Source: an uncultured Prevotellaceae bacterium (GTDB taxonomy: Bacteria > Bacteroidota > Bacteroidia > Bacteroidales > Muribaculaceae). From it: a stretch of 64,000 nucleotides of DNA. The stretch is taken from contig ONKD01000011.1 in assembly GCA_900318345.1 (NCBI GenBank), positions 140,355 to 204,354 on the forward strand, written 5' to 3'. The position numbers and the translations under genes were made by a program. Below the pieces are notes generated by a model, which was not told the DNA's origin, ran no database searches, and saw only the letters and a list, made by a program, of their open reading frames with translations. This document shows, one piece after another, positions 40,225 through 48,621 of this stretch. Numbering within the stretch: the first letter of the stretch is position 1; the number at the start of each line of letters is the position of its first letter.

Positions 40225-40770
40225 ATGGCAAATCCAAAAACCAAACAAGAACTGCTGGCCGCAATGACTGACGGCTACACTAAACTTAAAGAACTAATTG
40301 CCAAGATGTCTCAGGACGAGATATCGACACCGTTTGATTTTGTGTCCGACCCTAAAAAATGCGGCGTGAGGTGGCAATATGATAAATGCCTCAGGGACTT
40401 GCTGATTCACCTCTATGAGTGGCAGGTGCTGATGCGTGAGTTTGTGCAGAATATCCGTGAGGGTCATCAGCGTGATTATTTGCCTGATGAATACCGCAAG
40501 AACTATCATGAGATGGACAAGATGCTGGTCGAGAAGCACCAGCAAACGCCGCTAGAGGACGCCACCCGCCTGCTGGACGAGACCCATGACGAGATGATGA
40601 GCCTGGCCGAAAGCTTCACCGAAGAGGAACTTTTCACTAAGGGTTTCTATAAGTGCACCTATACCACCACCATGGCGGCCTATTTTGTGAGCGTCACTTC
40701 CAGCCCTTATTCCCAGGCGGTGAAATTGCTCAAGACCCACCAGAAACAACTCGCTAAGGGTAAGAAATGA
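40225..40770 (+). CDS. ClbS/DfsB-family four-helix-bundle protein
   Basis: The 181-residue protein has the family opening KTKQELLAAMTDGYTKLKEL and the WQYDKCLRDLLIHLYEWQVL helix. It is a DinB-related fold. ClbS protects colibactin producers by hydrolysing the toxin's cyclopropane warhead, and DfsB-type relatives have unrelated or unknown roles. No colibactin-like cluster is nearby, so a general protective or metabolic role is more likely. Its stop overlaps the start of the esterase gene (ATGA). Confidence 0.85.
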   Translation: MANPKTKQELLAAMTDGYTKLKELIAKMSQDEISTPFDFVSDPKKCGVRWQYDKCLRDLLIHLYEWQVLMREFVQNIREGHQRDYLPDEYRKNYHEMDKMLVEKHQQTPLEDATRLLDETHDEMMSLAESFTEEELFTKGFYKCTYTTTMAAYFVSVTSSPYSQAVKLLKTHQKQLAKGKK

Positions 40771-41630
40771 CGTTGAGACGGGCTTTATTGGTCTTGCTGG
40801 CCTGCTGGTGTGCGTTGGCGTGCATGGCAGGGCGTTTTGTCGAGGACTCGGTCAAGGTGGATGGACACATGCGCCACTTGGTGATGTATTTGCCTGACGG
40901 ATTGCGGCAAGGTGCGCCAGTGGTGTTCGTGCTGCATGGCTACGGCGCTGGCATCTGGCGAGAGAACCCGATGGTCGCGACGGCAGATAGGCATGGCTTT
41001 GCGGTGTGTATCCCCGAGGGGCTCCGAGACCCCCAGGGCGAGCGTAGCTGGAATGTGGGCTACCCCTTCCAAGCGGGTTGGCAGGTGGATGACGTGAAAG
41101 CCTTGTGCCGCATGGCGCGCTATGTACAGAAACGCTATCACCTGAGTCGCGAAAACACCTTCCTCACAGGTATGTCCAACGGCGGCGAGATGTGTTACTT
41201 GATGGCCTATAGCAAGCAGAAGACATTTAAGGCGGTAGCGCCCATCGCTGGACTGACGATGGCATGGATGTATGAGCGCTTGGATGCTCCGCGCCCCATC
41301 CCACTGATGGAGATCCATGGCACCGAGGACCGCGTGTCGGAGTGGACAGGAGACATGGAAAACAAGGGCGGCTGGGGTGCCTACCTGCCCGTGCCCATTG
41401 CTATCGGTTATTGGGTGGCCAAGAACCGTTGCACCAGTGAGCAGGTCGAGCGCATCGAGAGCATTCAGGGACAAGAGGGTCACCCGATCATCAAGCACCG
41501 CTATAGCGGTAGCACGACAGGCTGCGAGGTTTGGCTCTATGAGGTAGTGGGCGGTGTCCACTCATGGTTCACCAGCGACATGGACACCGGCGAGGAAATT
41601 TGGCAATTCTTTGCCCATTATATCAAGTGA
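40767..41630 (+). CDS. Secreted alpha/beta-hydrolase esterase (PHB-depolymerase/feruloyl-esterase type)
   Basis: The 287-residue protein has a signal peptide (MTLRRALLVLLACWCALACM) that could be a lipoprotein type. The alpha/beta-hydrolase core has the oxyanion strand VVFVLHGYGAG, nucleophile serine in LTGMSNGGEMCYLM, Asp in IHGTEDRVSEWTG and His near GGVHSWFTSDMD. This is the LpqC/Esterase_PHB group, which often removes ferulate or acetate from plant polysaccharides. It is translationally coupled to the ClbS-like gene and convergent with the next gene at 12 bp. Confidence 0.88.
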   Translation: MTLRRALLVLLACWCALACMAGRFVEDSVKVDGHMRHLVMYLPDGLRQGAPVVFVLHGYGAGIWRENPMVATADRHGFAVCIPEGLRDPQGERSWNVGYPFQAGWQVDDVKALCRMARYVQKRYHLSRENTFLTGMSNGGEMCYLMAYSKQKTFKAVAPIAGLTMAWMYERLDAPRPIPLMEIHGTEDRVSEWTGDMENKGGWGAYLPVPIAIGYWVAKNRCTSEQVERIESIQGQEGHPIIKHRYSGSTTGCEVWLYEVVGGVHSWFTSDMDTGEEIWQFFAHYIK

Positions 41631-41642
41631 TGTGATGGTGAG

Positions 41643-42062
41643 TTACTGATTAGCAGATTTTTGCTGGCCCATCATAGAGCGCATTGTACTGATTTCCTGA
41701 ATGTTATTGAAAAGACTGATGGCGCCGAAGGTCATCAGCAACGAGATGGCACTGACGGTGATTAATCGGGAGTTACCGCAAAGCCATTCCAGGACAAAGA
41801 CGTTGTGTGTATTGAAGTTGAAGACTGGAACAGTGGTGGGCGACAAGAGGAGATAGGCGATGGCTCCACCTCCAACAATAAGTCCAGCAAGAAACGCGGC
41901 TACCATAGCCGTCTTGTAACGACGGATGGTCGCCTCCTGGTACTGCTTGATGTACTCCACTGCATCCAAGCGTTTGGAGAGTGATGCCATGAAGGCGTCA
42001 CTGTCATCGAAATGCGGTTTATTGGCGAGGAACAATTCCTCAAGTGCTTTATCTCTGTTCAT
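41643..42062 (-). CDS. Membrane protein, anti-sigma candidate (139 aa)
   Basis: The protein has an N-terminal soluble helix pair (RDKALEELFLANKPHFDDSD, AFMASLSKRLDAVEYIKQYQ) and two transmembrane helices (about 50-70 and 95-115). The N-terminus has the look of short anti-sigma domains in Bacteroidetes. It lies 68 bp downstream of an ECF sigma gene on the same strand. The function is inferred from the neighbour. Confidence 0.65.
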   Translation of the reverse strand: MNRDKALEELFLANKPHFDDSDAFMASLSKRLDAVEYIKQYQEATIRRYKTAMVAAFLAGLIVGGGAIAYLLLSPTTVPVFNFNTHNVFVLEWLCGNSRLITVSAISLLMTFGAISLFNNIQEISTMRSMMGQQKSANQ

Positions 42063-42130
42063 AACTGTAGTTTTGATAAATTAGGCTGCGTCTTGGGTTA
42101 AAAAAAGAATAAATCCTTTTTGTTCACCTC

Positions 42131-42610
42131 TCAACTTGCTCTAATTTTTGCTTTTAGTTTGTCACGTCCTCGCGAGAGTTGTTGTTTGACGGCGTCCTGC
42201 GATACATCGGTGATGGAGGCAATCTCCTTGATGCTGTAGCCGTTGAGGTAGAAGAGTGTGATGGCAGAGCGTTCCTTGGGCGGCAAGGTGCGCAAGGCGA
42301 GGTAGAGGTCCTGGTGTTCAAAGGAAGCATCGGCCTCGTTACCGCCGATGAGCCTGCGGGCTTCATCGATGCTCTCCATCGTGCGGCAACTCGCCTTATG
42401 GTTGAGGAAAGTGTTATGGGCAATCTTGAACAGCCAGGAGCGGAATTTCCCCTTGTCCTGATATCCTGCCAGCGAGAGGTAGGCCTTGACCAAGGTATCC
42501 TGTGCCAGGTCGTCGGCATCACTCTTGTTGCCGCAGCACAGGGCGAGCAAGAAACCTCGCAGGGCCTCTTGCTCTCGCTCCACATGCGCTATGAAGACTT
42601 CGCGGGTCAC
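42131..42610 (-). CDS. ECF-type RNA polymerase sigma factor (second module)
   Basis: The 159-residue sigma factor has region 2 with CGNKSDADDLAQDTLVKAYL and FRSWLFKIAHNTFLNHKAS, and region 4 with LPPKERSAITLFYLNGYSIK and an HTH (EIASITDVSQDAVKQQLSRG). It is the middle gene of three on the minus strand: a DUF6249-like membrane protein ends 3 bp before it, and a membrane anti-sigma candidate follows. The three together look like a self-contained signalling module. Confidence 0.93.
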   Translation of the reverse strand: MTREVFIAHVEREQEALRGFLLALCCGNKSDADDLAQDTLVKAYLSLAGYQDKGKFRSWLFKIAHNTFLNHKASCRTMESIDEARRLIGGNEADASFEHQDLYLALRTLPPKERSAITLFYLNGYSIKEIASITDVSQDAVKQQLSRGRDKLKAKIRAS

Positions 42611-42613
42611 AGG

Positions 42614-43060
42614 TTACGCTTGCTCAGTTACACCCTTCTCCTCAGCCTCTATCTCCTTGGTGAGCATCTTCTTGCCCACGAAATAATTCACAAGAAATGC
42701 AATGCCCACTCCCAGAGAAATGAGTCCAAAGCATATCGCAGTCATCGGGTCATCGGTACCGCCAAGTTGGTTCTCACCCAGGAAAATACCAAAGCCGATC
42801 AATCCTATGCCGAGCAGCGTGGTGAGGCAACCCCATAGCAGTTTGGTTAGCAGTTTCTCCTTCAATAGTTTCCCATTGCGCGAAATCTTCTTCATTAATT
42901 CTTCGATATCCATATCAGGATTCTTCTCAATAGCGGCCAGCAAGATTTGTGTGCGTTGGTTGGTCTCATTCATCTTCTTGCGAACAACAAACCACACGAG
43001 CATGATGGGAAGTACACAACAGATAGCAATTGGCACTAATATTTCAGAAATTGGATTCAT
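42614..43060 (-). CDS. DUF6249-like membrane protein
   Basis: The 148-residue protein has one N-terminal transmembrane helix (ILVPIAICCVLPIMLVWFVV), a charged segment (MDIEELMKKISRNGKLLKEK) and two C-terminal helices (about 70-120). The layout matches DUF6249 proteins that accompany ECF sigma factors in Bacteroidetes. It is the first gene of the sigma module and ends 3 bp before the sigma gene. Confidence 0.7.
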   Translation of the reverse strand: MNPISEILVPIAICCVLPIMLVWFVVRKKMNETNQRTQILLAAIEKNPDMDIEELMKKISRNGKLLKEKLLTKLLWGCLTTLLGIGLIGFGIFLGENQLGGTDDPMTAICFGLISLGVGIAFLVNYFVGKKMLTKEIEAEEKGVTEQA

Positions 43061-43216
43061 TTTTTTTGAATTATGACGTTATAATTTTGACTATTTAAAC
43101 TTACCCGGGTCCTGCGGCTTGCACCGCAGTTCACTCATATAACAAGCCCGGACGCCAAAAGGTAACGTCCAAGGCTATTTTTTCAAATATTTATGAACAG
43201 ATTGATCTAATAAAAA

Positions 43217-44338
43217 TTATGTTGTCTTTGTTGTTTGATTGAGCAGGCTGTGGATGAAGGTTGTCATCGTCTCGTCATGCTTGCGCACGTCGCGATACAG
43301 CGCCAGCTGGTTGCGTGTTCGGTCCAGGTTATGGGTGGGATACTTGATCTTGTAGTAGGTGTCGCCGTTGATATGATCGGCCAGGAAGCGCACGCACTGC
43401 ATGAAGGGGAACAGGGCTGCAGCATAGGGAAGCATCTCAATCTCGATGGGCGTGAGGAAGTCGCGGGCCGACTCCAGATAGCCTGTCGTGAAGGCCTTGA
43501 AGATGGCTTCGTTGAAGCCCACACGGGACAAGTCAGGATCATCCTCGGCAGTGAAGTTGGCACCGGTGCGTAGGAAGTCGCCGTAGTCCGAGAAGATGAA
43601 CGACGGCATCACCGTGTCCAGGTCGATGACGCACAGCACCTGGCCCTGCTGGTCAAACAGCATGTTATTGACCTTGGTGTCGCAGTGGCAGATGCGCTTG
43701 GGCAACTTGCCCTCGCGGTAGAGCCGTTCGGCCTGGCACATCTCGTCGGCATCGCGCTCCAACTCATCGACGATATCGCGCACCTCGTCAAGACGCCTTG
43801 CAGCATCGTTGGCGACGGCCTCTCGCAGTTGACGCATGCGCAGTTCCATGTTATGGAAATCAGGGATGGTCTCGCCCAACGGTTCGGGTACATCCACGAG
43901 CATTTTCTCAAAGTTACCGAATGCCTTGCCGCAGTCGTAGGCGCTCTCGGGCGTAACAGCCTCGTTGGTGACAGTATCGGGGATATACACCATCACGCGC
44001 CAGTAGCGGTCGGCCTCGTCGCGGTAATAGGTCTTGCCGTCGCGGGCTTTGACAAATTGCAGCACTTTACGGTCGATGTCATCGGTATCGCTGGTTTCCA
44101 ACTTGTGGCGGATGTGAGCCGTCACCACCTCGATGTTGTGTTGCAACAGGTCTACGTCCTGGAAAATGGCGTTGTTGATGCGCTGTAGCACATAGTCGGG
44201 TGAGTCGCCCTCAGTAACAACGTGATAAGTGTCGTTGATGAGTCCGTTGCCCAAGGGCTTAACTTCCTTGACCTTGCCTGATAGCTCAAATTGTGCCAGT
44301 ATGCTGGCTGTATCGATTGTTTCCATAAAAATATTCAT
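43217..44338 (-). CDS. Aminoglycoside-phosphotransferase-fold sugar kinase (NahK-like)
   Basis: The 373-residue cytoplasmic kinase has the APH fold: an N-terminal lobe with GNGLINDTYHVV and YVLQRINNAIFQD, the catalytic loop ICHCDTKVNNMLFD, and the metal site VIDLDTVMPSFIFSDYGDF. This arrangement is found in N-acetylhexosamine 1-kinases and their Bacteroides relatives. It starts 13 bp after the GH109 gene, so phosphorylation of the released GalNAc (or another hexosamine) is inferred. A Met at 44326 is an alternative start. The 43061-43216 gap contains two small hairpins and no gene. Confidence 0.82.
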   Translation of the reverse strand: MNIFMETIDTASILAQFELSGKVKEVKPLGNGLINDTYHVVTEGDSPDYVLQRINNAIFQDVDLLQHNIEVVTAHIRHKLETSDTDDIDRKVLQFVKARDGKTYYRDEADRYWRVMVYIPDTVTNEAVTPESAYDCGKAFGNFEKMLVDVPEPLGETIPDFHNMELRMRQLREAVANDAARRLDEVRDIVDELERDADEMCQAERLYREGKLPKRICHCDTKVNNMLFDQQGQVLCVIDLDTVMPSFIFSDYGDFLRTGANFTAEDDPDLSRVGFNEAIFKAFTTGYLESARDFLTPIEIEMLPYAAALFPFMQCVRFLADHINGDTYYKIKYPTHNLDRTRNQLALYRDVRKHDETMTTFIHSLLNQTTKTT

Positions 44339-44351
44339 TAATCACTAATCT

Positions 44352-45893
44352 CTAATCAGCATCTTTAGATGCTTTCTTCCAATACTTAGCACCTTTGGCC
44401 TTCAGTTGTTTGGTGAAGGCCACGGCGGTGGCGCGTGCAGCGGCCTCGTCCTCGGGCTTGGCCCAGGCGTGGCGGTATCCACGGAACCTGCTCCACTCGC
44501 CTCGGGTGAAATCGGGCACCTGTACCGGCTTGTTGCCGTTGTTCATCGAGAGGCTGCCCAGTTCGGCCAGACAGCACCATTCGGCCAAGTCATACACGTC
44601 GATATCGAGGGGCAATCCGTTCTGCAGGCAATACACCAGTCGCGAATCCATAATGAAATCCATGCCTCCATGGCCACCCACTTCCTTGGCCTCCTCGCCA
44701 TAGCGTTTCACCATCGGTGAGGTGAAAGACTTCAAGAGAACCTCGGTATCCTCTTTGCTCAGGTAGGAATGGCCCGTATAGTCCTTGCTCACATTCACTC
44801 CAGCTTTGGCCATCACGTCCTTGGCCAGTGCGAACCCCTCAACGGGATATTTATTGACAAAGCCCTTGGTGCCGGTGAGCTGGTACATGCGGTTATAGGG
44901 TTGCGGCGTCATCACGTTGTGATGAATCTCGATGACCTTGCCCTTCTCGGTTGAGATAAGTGTAGTGGTGTGGTCACCGTTCTTGAAGTCGGAGCAATAC
45001 TCGCCTGTGCGAGCCTTGAACAGTTCCTGGCCATTAAAGGAGCGGGTATCCATCGCCACTAGCGTTCTCATGCGGTCACCACGGTGAAGATTAAGCACTT
45101 GGGCAATGGGCCCCAGTCCATGGGTGGGATACACATCGCCGCGGAACTTGCTATTGTAGTCCAGGCGCCAACCCAGTTGGTCGTCCGCGCCATTTTTCCA
45201 ATATTCGTCCCAATAGGGCGATAACTCGTGGCGATAAGCCCCTTGTACATAGATGACTTCGCCCAGCAGACCCCTCTGAGCCATGTAGAGCGAGTTGAGT
45301 TCAAAGAAGTCATAGCAGCAGTTCTCGAGCATCATCACGTGCAGGCGCTTGCTCTCGCTCAGGTTGATGAGCGACCATATTTCGGTCATGTTCATCGCCG
45401 AGGGCACCTCGATGGCGACATGATGGCCATGCTCGAGGGCTTCGCGCGCCACCAGATAGTGGTGGAGCCAATCGGTGGCGATATACACCAAGTCGATGTC
45501 GTTGCGTTTACATAGATCCTTATAACCATCCTCGCCGTAATAAATGTCGGCAGCGGGCATTGACGCCTTGCGCAGGATGTTCTGGCAAGCCTCGGCGCGG
45601 TCACGCTCATGGTCACACAGGGCCTTCACCTCGATGCCCGGGATATGGGTCCAGCGCTCCACTGCGTCGGGTCCGCGCATGCCCAGCCCCACGAAGGCCA
45701 CCCTCACGACAGGTATCTTCTCCACCGCCAGCCCCAATGCCGACTGTTGTCCGGCTGGGCGCTCAGGTACTTGGGTAATAATCGTACCGTTCTGGATAGT
45801 GTATGGCCAATTGAACTGTGCCCATGTGTTTACAGGCAATAGGGCGGCAACAGCCATTGCTAGTGCTACTAAAAAATACCTCAGTCTATTCAT
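44352..45893 (-). CDS. GH109-like exported glycosidase of the Gfo/Idh/MocA fold
   Basis: From the ATG at 45893 the protein has 513 residues. The start is chosen because it begins a signal peptide (MNRLRYFLVALAMAVAALLP) and a full promoter lies 36 bp upstream. The NAD-binding domain has VAFVGLGMRGPDAVERW and VKALCDHERDRA, followed by LVYIATDWLHH and AIEVPSAMNMTEIW. GH109 enzymes cleave alpha-N-acetylgalactosamine by an NAD-dependent oxidation/elimination route; YPTHGLGPIAQVLNL holds the family histidine. A NahK-like kinase is the next gene, consistent with mucin-type GalNAc use. Confidence 0.9.
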   Translation of the reverse strand: MNRLRYFLVALAMAVAALLPVNTWAQFNWPYTIQNGTIITQVPERPAGQQSALGLAVEKIPVVRVAFVGLGMRGPDAVERWTHIPGIEVKALCDHERDRAEACQNILRKASMPAADIYYGEDGYKDLCKRNDIDLVYIATDWLHHYLVAREALEHGHHVAIEVPSAMNMTEIWSLINLSESKRLHVMMLENCCYDFFELNSLYMAQRGLLGEVIYVQGAYRHELSPYWDEYWKNGADDQLGWRLDYNSKFRGDVYPTHGLGPIAQVLNLHRGDRMRTLVAMDTRSFNGQELFKARTGEYCSDFKNGDHTTTLISTEKGKVIEIHHNVMTPQPYNRMYQLTGTKGFVNKYPVEGFALAKDVMAKAGVNVSKDYTGHSYLSKEDTEVLLKSFTSPMVKRYGEEAKEVGGHGGMDFIMDSRLVYCLQNGLPLDIDVYDLAEWCCLAELGSLSMNNGNKPVQVPDFTRGEWSRFRGYRHAWAKPEDEAAARATAVAFTKQLKAKGAKYWKKASKDAD

Positions 45894-45928
45894 TGTTTCA
45901 GTGGATTGGATGTTGTTGATAACGGCTT

Positions 45929-45960
45929 CAAAAATAGACAAAAAAAACGAAAAGAGCAAA
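45929..45960 (-). promoter_or_regulatory. Promoter of the GH109-kinase operon
   Basis: On the minus strand TTTG (complement of 45957-45960), a 20-bp spacer and TATTTTTG (complement of 45929-45936) give the full consensus. Confidence 0.7.
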
Positions 45961-46034
45961 AAAAGCGGCAAAATGCGGGAATTGACCGCACTTTGCCACT
46001 CCTTATCATCTATCATTGCCACACGCGAGTCAGG

Positions 46035-47345
46035 TCACTCGATGCGCGTGATCTTGGCCCCGATGGCATTGAGGCGCTCATCAATCCTGGTGTAACCGCG
46101 GTCTATCTGCTCAATGTGGTCGATGCGGCTCACGCCATCGGCGCTCATGGCGGCTATCAACATGGCAATACCGGCACGGATGTCGGGTGAGACCATGTGG
46201 TTAGCGCGCAGGCGGATGTGGTGGTCGTGACCAACGACCACGGCGCGGTGCGGGTCACACAGGATGATTTGTGCTCCCATGTCAATGAGTTTGTCCACAA
46301 AGAAGAGACGGCTCTCAAACATCTTTTGATGAATCAATATGCTGCCTTGGGCTTGCGTCGCCACCACCAGCAGCACGCTCAGCAGGTCGGGAGTGAGACC
46401 TGGCCAAATCGCATCGGCCAGCGTCAGGATTGAGCCATCCATGAATCGTTCCACCTCATAGTGCGCTTGCTGGGGAATGAACATGTCGTCTCCCCTCTTT
46501 TCCAACTGCAAGCCCAAACGGCGGAAACTGTCGGGGATGATACCCAAGTCTTTCCAGGAAACGTCCTTGATGGTCAACTCGCTGCCAGTCATGGCTGCCA
46601 TGCCAATGAAACTGCCCACTTCAATCATGTCAGGGAGAATGCGGTGGTGCGCCCCATGTAATTGATCCACACCCTCGATGGTCAGCAGGTTGGAAGCGAT
46701 GCCAGTGATTTTAGCCCCCATCTGGTTCAGCATACGGCACAATTGCTGGATATAGGGTTCACAAGCCGCGTTATAGATGGTTGTCGTGCCCTGTGCCATG
46801 ACGGCGGCCATCACGATGTTGGCCGTTCCGGTCAAGGATGCCTCGTCGAGCAGCATGTAGGTCCCTTGCAGACGGCCCGCGGTCTCAAACTGATAGGCTC
46901 GCTTTTCGGCGTCAAGCGCATATTCCGCTCCCAGATTGCAGATGCCTCGAAAATGGGTATCCAAACGACGGCGGCCAATCTTGTCTCCGCCAGGGTTGGC
47001 AAAATACATTTTGCCCAGCCTGCTCAGCAGTGGGCCAATCAGCATGACCGAGCCTCGCAGTCGGGCGCATTTATTCATGAAGTCTTGGCTCTCGATGAAC
47101 TCGGTGTCGATGTTTTCGGCCTTGAAACTATAGGTATTGTCGCCCTGCTGCTTGACATTGACACCCATGTCGCTGAGCAAGTGGATGAGATTGTTCACGT
47201 CCAGAATGTCGGGGACGTTCTCGATGACGACCTCTTCGGTAGTCAGCAGGGTTGCGCAGATGACTTCCAGCGCTTCATTTTTGGCTCCTTGAGGCGTAAT
47301 CTCGCCATGCAGGCGGTGGTTACCTTCTACGATGAATGATGCCAT
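46035..47345 (-). CDS. murA: UDP-N-acetylglucosamine 1-carboxyvinyltransferase with Asp at the fosfomycin-target position
   Basis: The 436-residue enzyme catalyses the first committed step of peptidoglycan synthesis. It has the EPT repeats (GAKNEALEVICATLLT, ARLRGSVMLIGPLL, HFRGICNLGAEY). The active-site loop reads PGGDKIGRRRLDTHF, with Asp121 in the place of the catalytic Cys115 of E. coli. That Cys is the residue alkylated by fosfomycin, and Cys-to-Asp variants are active and resistant in other bacteria. It follows murB by 22 bp on the same strand and shares its transcript. Confidence 0.97.
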   Translation of the reverse strand: MASFIVEGNHRLHGEITPQGAKNEALEVICATLLTTEEVVIENVPDILDVNNLIHLLSDMGVNVKQQGDNTYSFKAENIDTEFIESQDFMNKCARLRGSVMLIGPLLSRLGKMYFANPGGDKIGRRRLDTHFRGICNLGAEYALDAEKRAYQFETAGRLQGTYMLLDEASLTGTANIVMAAVMAQGTTTIYNAACEPYIQQLCRMLNQMGAKITGIASNLLTIEGVDQLHGAHHRILPDMIEVGSFIGMAAMTGSELTIKDVSWKDLGIIPDSFRRLGLQLEKRGDDMFIPQQAHYEVERFMDGSILTLADAIWPGLTPDLLSVLLVVATQAQGSILIHQKMFESRLFFVDKLIDMGAQIILCDPHRAVVVGHDHHIRLRANHMVSPDIRAGIAMLIAAMSADGVSRIDHIEQIDRGYTRIDERLNAIGAKITRIE

Positions 47346-47367
47346 GATATTCAGATTTATTTATGTA

Positions 47368-48393
47368 TTAGATGTAATTAACTTCTGGTTCTAGTTGTAT
47401 GTGGAATTTATTGAAAACACTCTGCTGGATGAGACTGGCCAGTTCCATGATGTCGCCTGGTGTCGCTTGGCACTCGTTGACCAAAATCAACGGTTGCTTG
47501 TCATAGACGGCCGCCCCGCCATGGCGCTTGCCCTTCCACCCGCATTGCTCGATGAGCCATGCGGCGGGTATCTTGATGTGACGGTCATCGACCACATAAT
47601 GGGGAACATCGGCATAAGAGGCCGCAATATGCTGATAAACCTCAACTGGAACTACCGGGTTCTTAAAGAAACTGCCGGCACTGCCCTTCTCACTGGGCTC
47701 GGGCAGTTTGGAACGGCGGATGTCGATCACCGCGTCGCGGATAGCCTGGGCCGAGGGTTTCACGCCACGCGAATTGAATTCCCGCAACGGACCGTAATCC
47801 AAATGGAACACAGGGATGAGCGACAACTTGTAGACCACAGCCGTGACGATGTATTCCCCCTTCAAGCGATGCTTGAAGATGCTGTCCCGATAGCCATACT
47901 CACATTCTTTGACTTGGAATACCCGTGGCTGGCCAGTGGCGACTGCAACAGTTTCCACCTCATGGATGATGGACTCCACCTCCACGCCATAGGCGCCGAT
48001 GTTTTGGATAGCTGAAGCGCCGACTTCACCGGGTATGTAGGACAGGTTCTCGGTCCCGTAATAGTCGTCCCGAGCCATTTGGGCACAAAAGTCATCCCAC
48101 ACCACGCCCGCACCCACACGAAAGAATATGTGCTGGTCGTCGCGATACATCTCCTCGATGAACTTGATGTCGGAATGCAGGATGGTACCATCAAAGTCCC
48201 TAGTGAACAGCAGATTACTGCCGCCACCAATGTGCAAAATCCGTTCCCCACAGTCTCTAAGGGCAGCCAAGACCTCAACAAGTTCATCCACTGTTTTGTA
48301 ACTGATGAACTGCTTGGCCTTCACATCCATCCCGAAGGTGTTGTGCTCTCGCAGCGAGTAATGATGATGTATGGTGATGGGCATGTCTCTCAT
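47368..48393 (-). CDS. murB: UDP-N-acetylmuramate dehydrogenase
   Basis: The 341-residue FAD enzyme reduces UDP-GlcNAc-enolpyruvate, the step after MurA. The FAD-binding half shows REHNTFGMDVKAK, ILHIGGGSNLLFTRDFDG and YIPGEVGASAIQNIGAYGVE. The C-terminal domain has the catalytic serine in KGSAGSFFKNPVV and a final Glu in LEPEVNYI. Met4 (48384) is an alternative start. It is the first gene of murB-murA and is preceded by a duplicated promoter cassette. Confidence 0.97.
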   Translation of the reverse strand: MRDMPITIHHHYSLREHNTFGMDVKAKQFISYKTVDELVEVLAALRDCGERILHIGGGSNLLFTRDFDGTILHSDIKFIEEMYRDDQHIFFRVGAGVVWDDFCAQMARDDYYGTENLSYIPGEVGASAIQNIGAYGVEVESIIHEVETVAVATGQPRVFQVKECEYGYRDSIFKHRLKGEYIVTAVVYKLSLIPVFHLDYGPLREFNSRGVKPSAQAIRDAVIDIRRSKLPEPSEKGSAGSFFKNPVVPVEVYQHIAASYADVPHYVVDDRHIKIPAAWLIEQCGWKGKRHGGAAVYDKQPLILVNECQATPGDIMELASLIQQSVFNKFHIQLEPEVNYI

Positions 48394-48414
48394 TGTCTTA
48401 TTGATTTAAGACTG

Positions 48415-48516
48415 CAAATTTAGTGCAAGAAGAGCGATTTGCCAAATTTGTTTGAGCAAATCCGAAGCGCCGCCTAAATTATCCAAATTTAGTGCAAGAA
48501 GAGCGATTTGCCAAAT
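48415..48516 (-). promoter_or_regulatory. Tandem duplicated promoter of murB (33-bp repeat)
   Basis: A 33-bp sequence at 48415-48447 is repeated exactly at 48484-48516, 69 bp apart. Read on the minus strand each copy is TTTG, 20 bp, TAAATTTG: a full -33/-7 promoter with only one extra base. Confidence 0.75.
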
Positions 48517-48559
48517 CTATTTGGGATTGGATGAATTTTTTCAACCTTTTGGCTCAAAA

Positions 48560-48592
48560 TTGCTCATCGAGTTGATAAAAACACTATCTTTG
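48560..48592 (+). promoter_or_regulatory. Promoter of the GH97 gene
   Basis: TTG (48560-48562), 22 bp and TATCTTTG (48585-48592), 30 bp before the TTG start codon. Confidence 0.6.
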
Positions 48593-48621
48593 CGCATAAT
48601 AACTAAAAAAAGAGTAATAAA

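Noticed and set aside
40225-40770. Colibactin resistance locus
   Set aside because: The ClbS/DfsB family is broad and no colibactin-type biosynthesis genes are in the window.
46662-47339. 225-codon plus-strand open frame
   Set aside because: It is antisense to murA, with no recognisable protein features.
48415-48516. Possible CRISPR-like repeat
   Set aside because: There are only two copies, and the unit is a complete promoter for murB.
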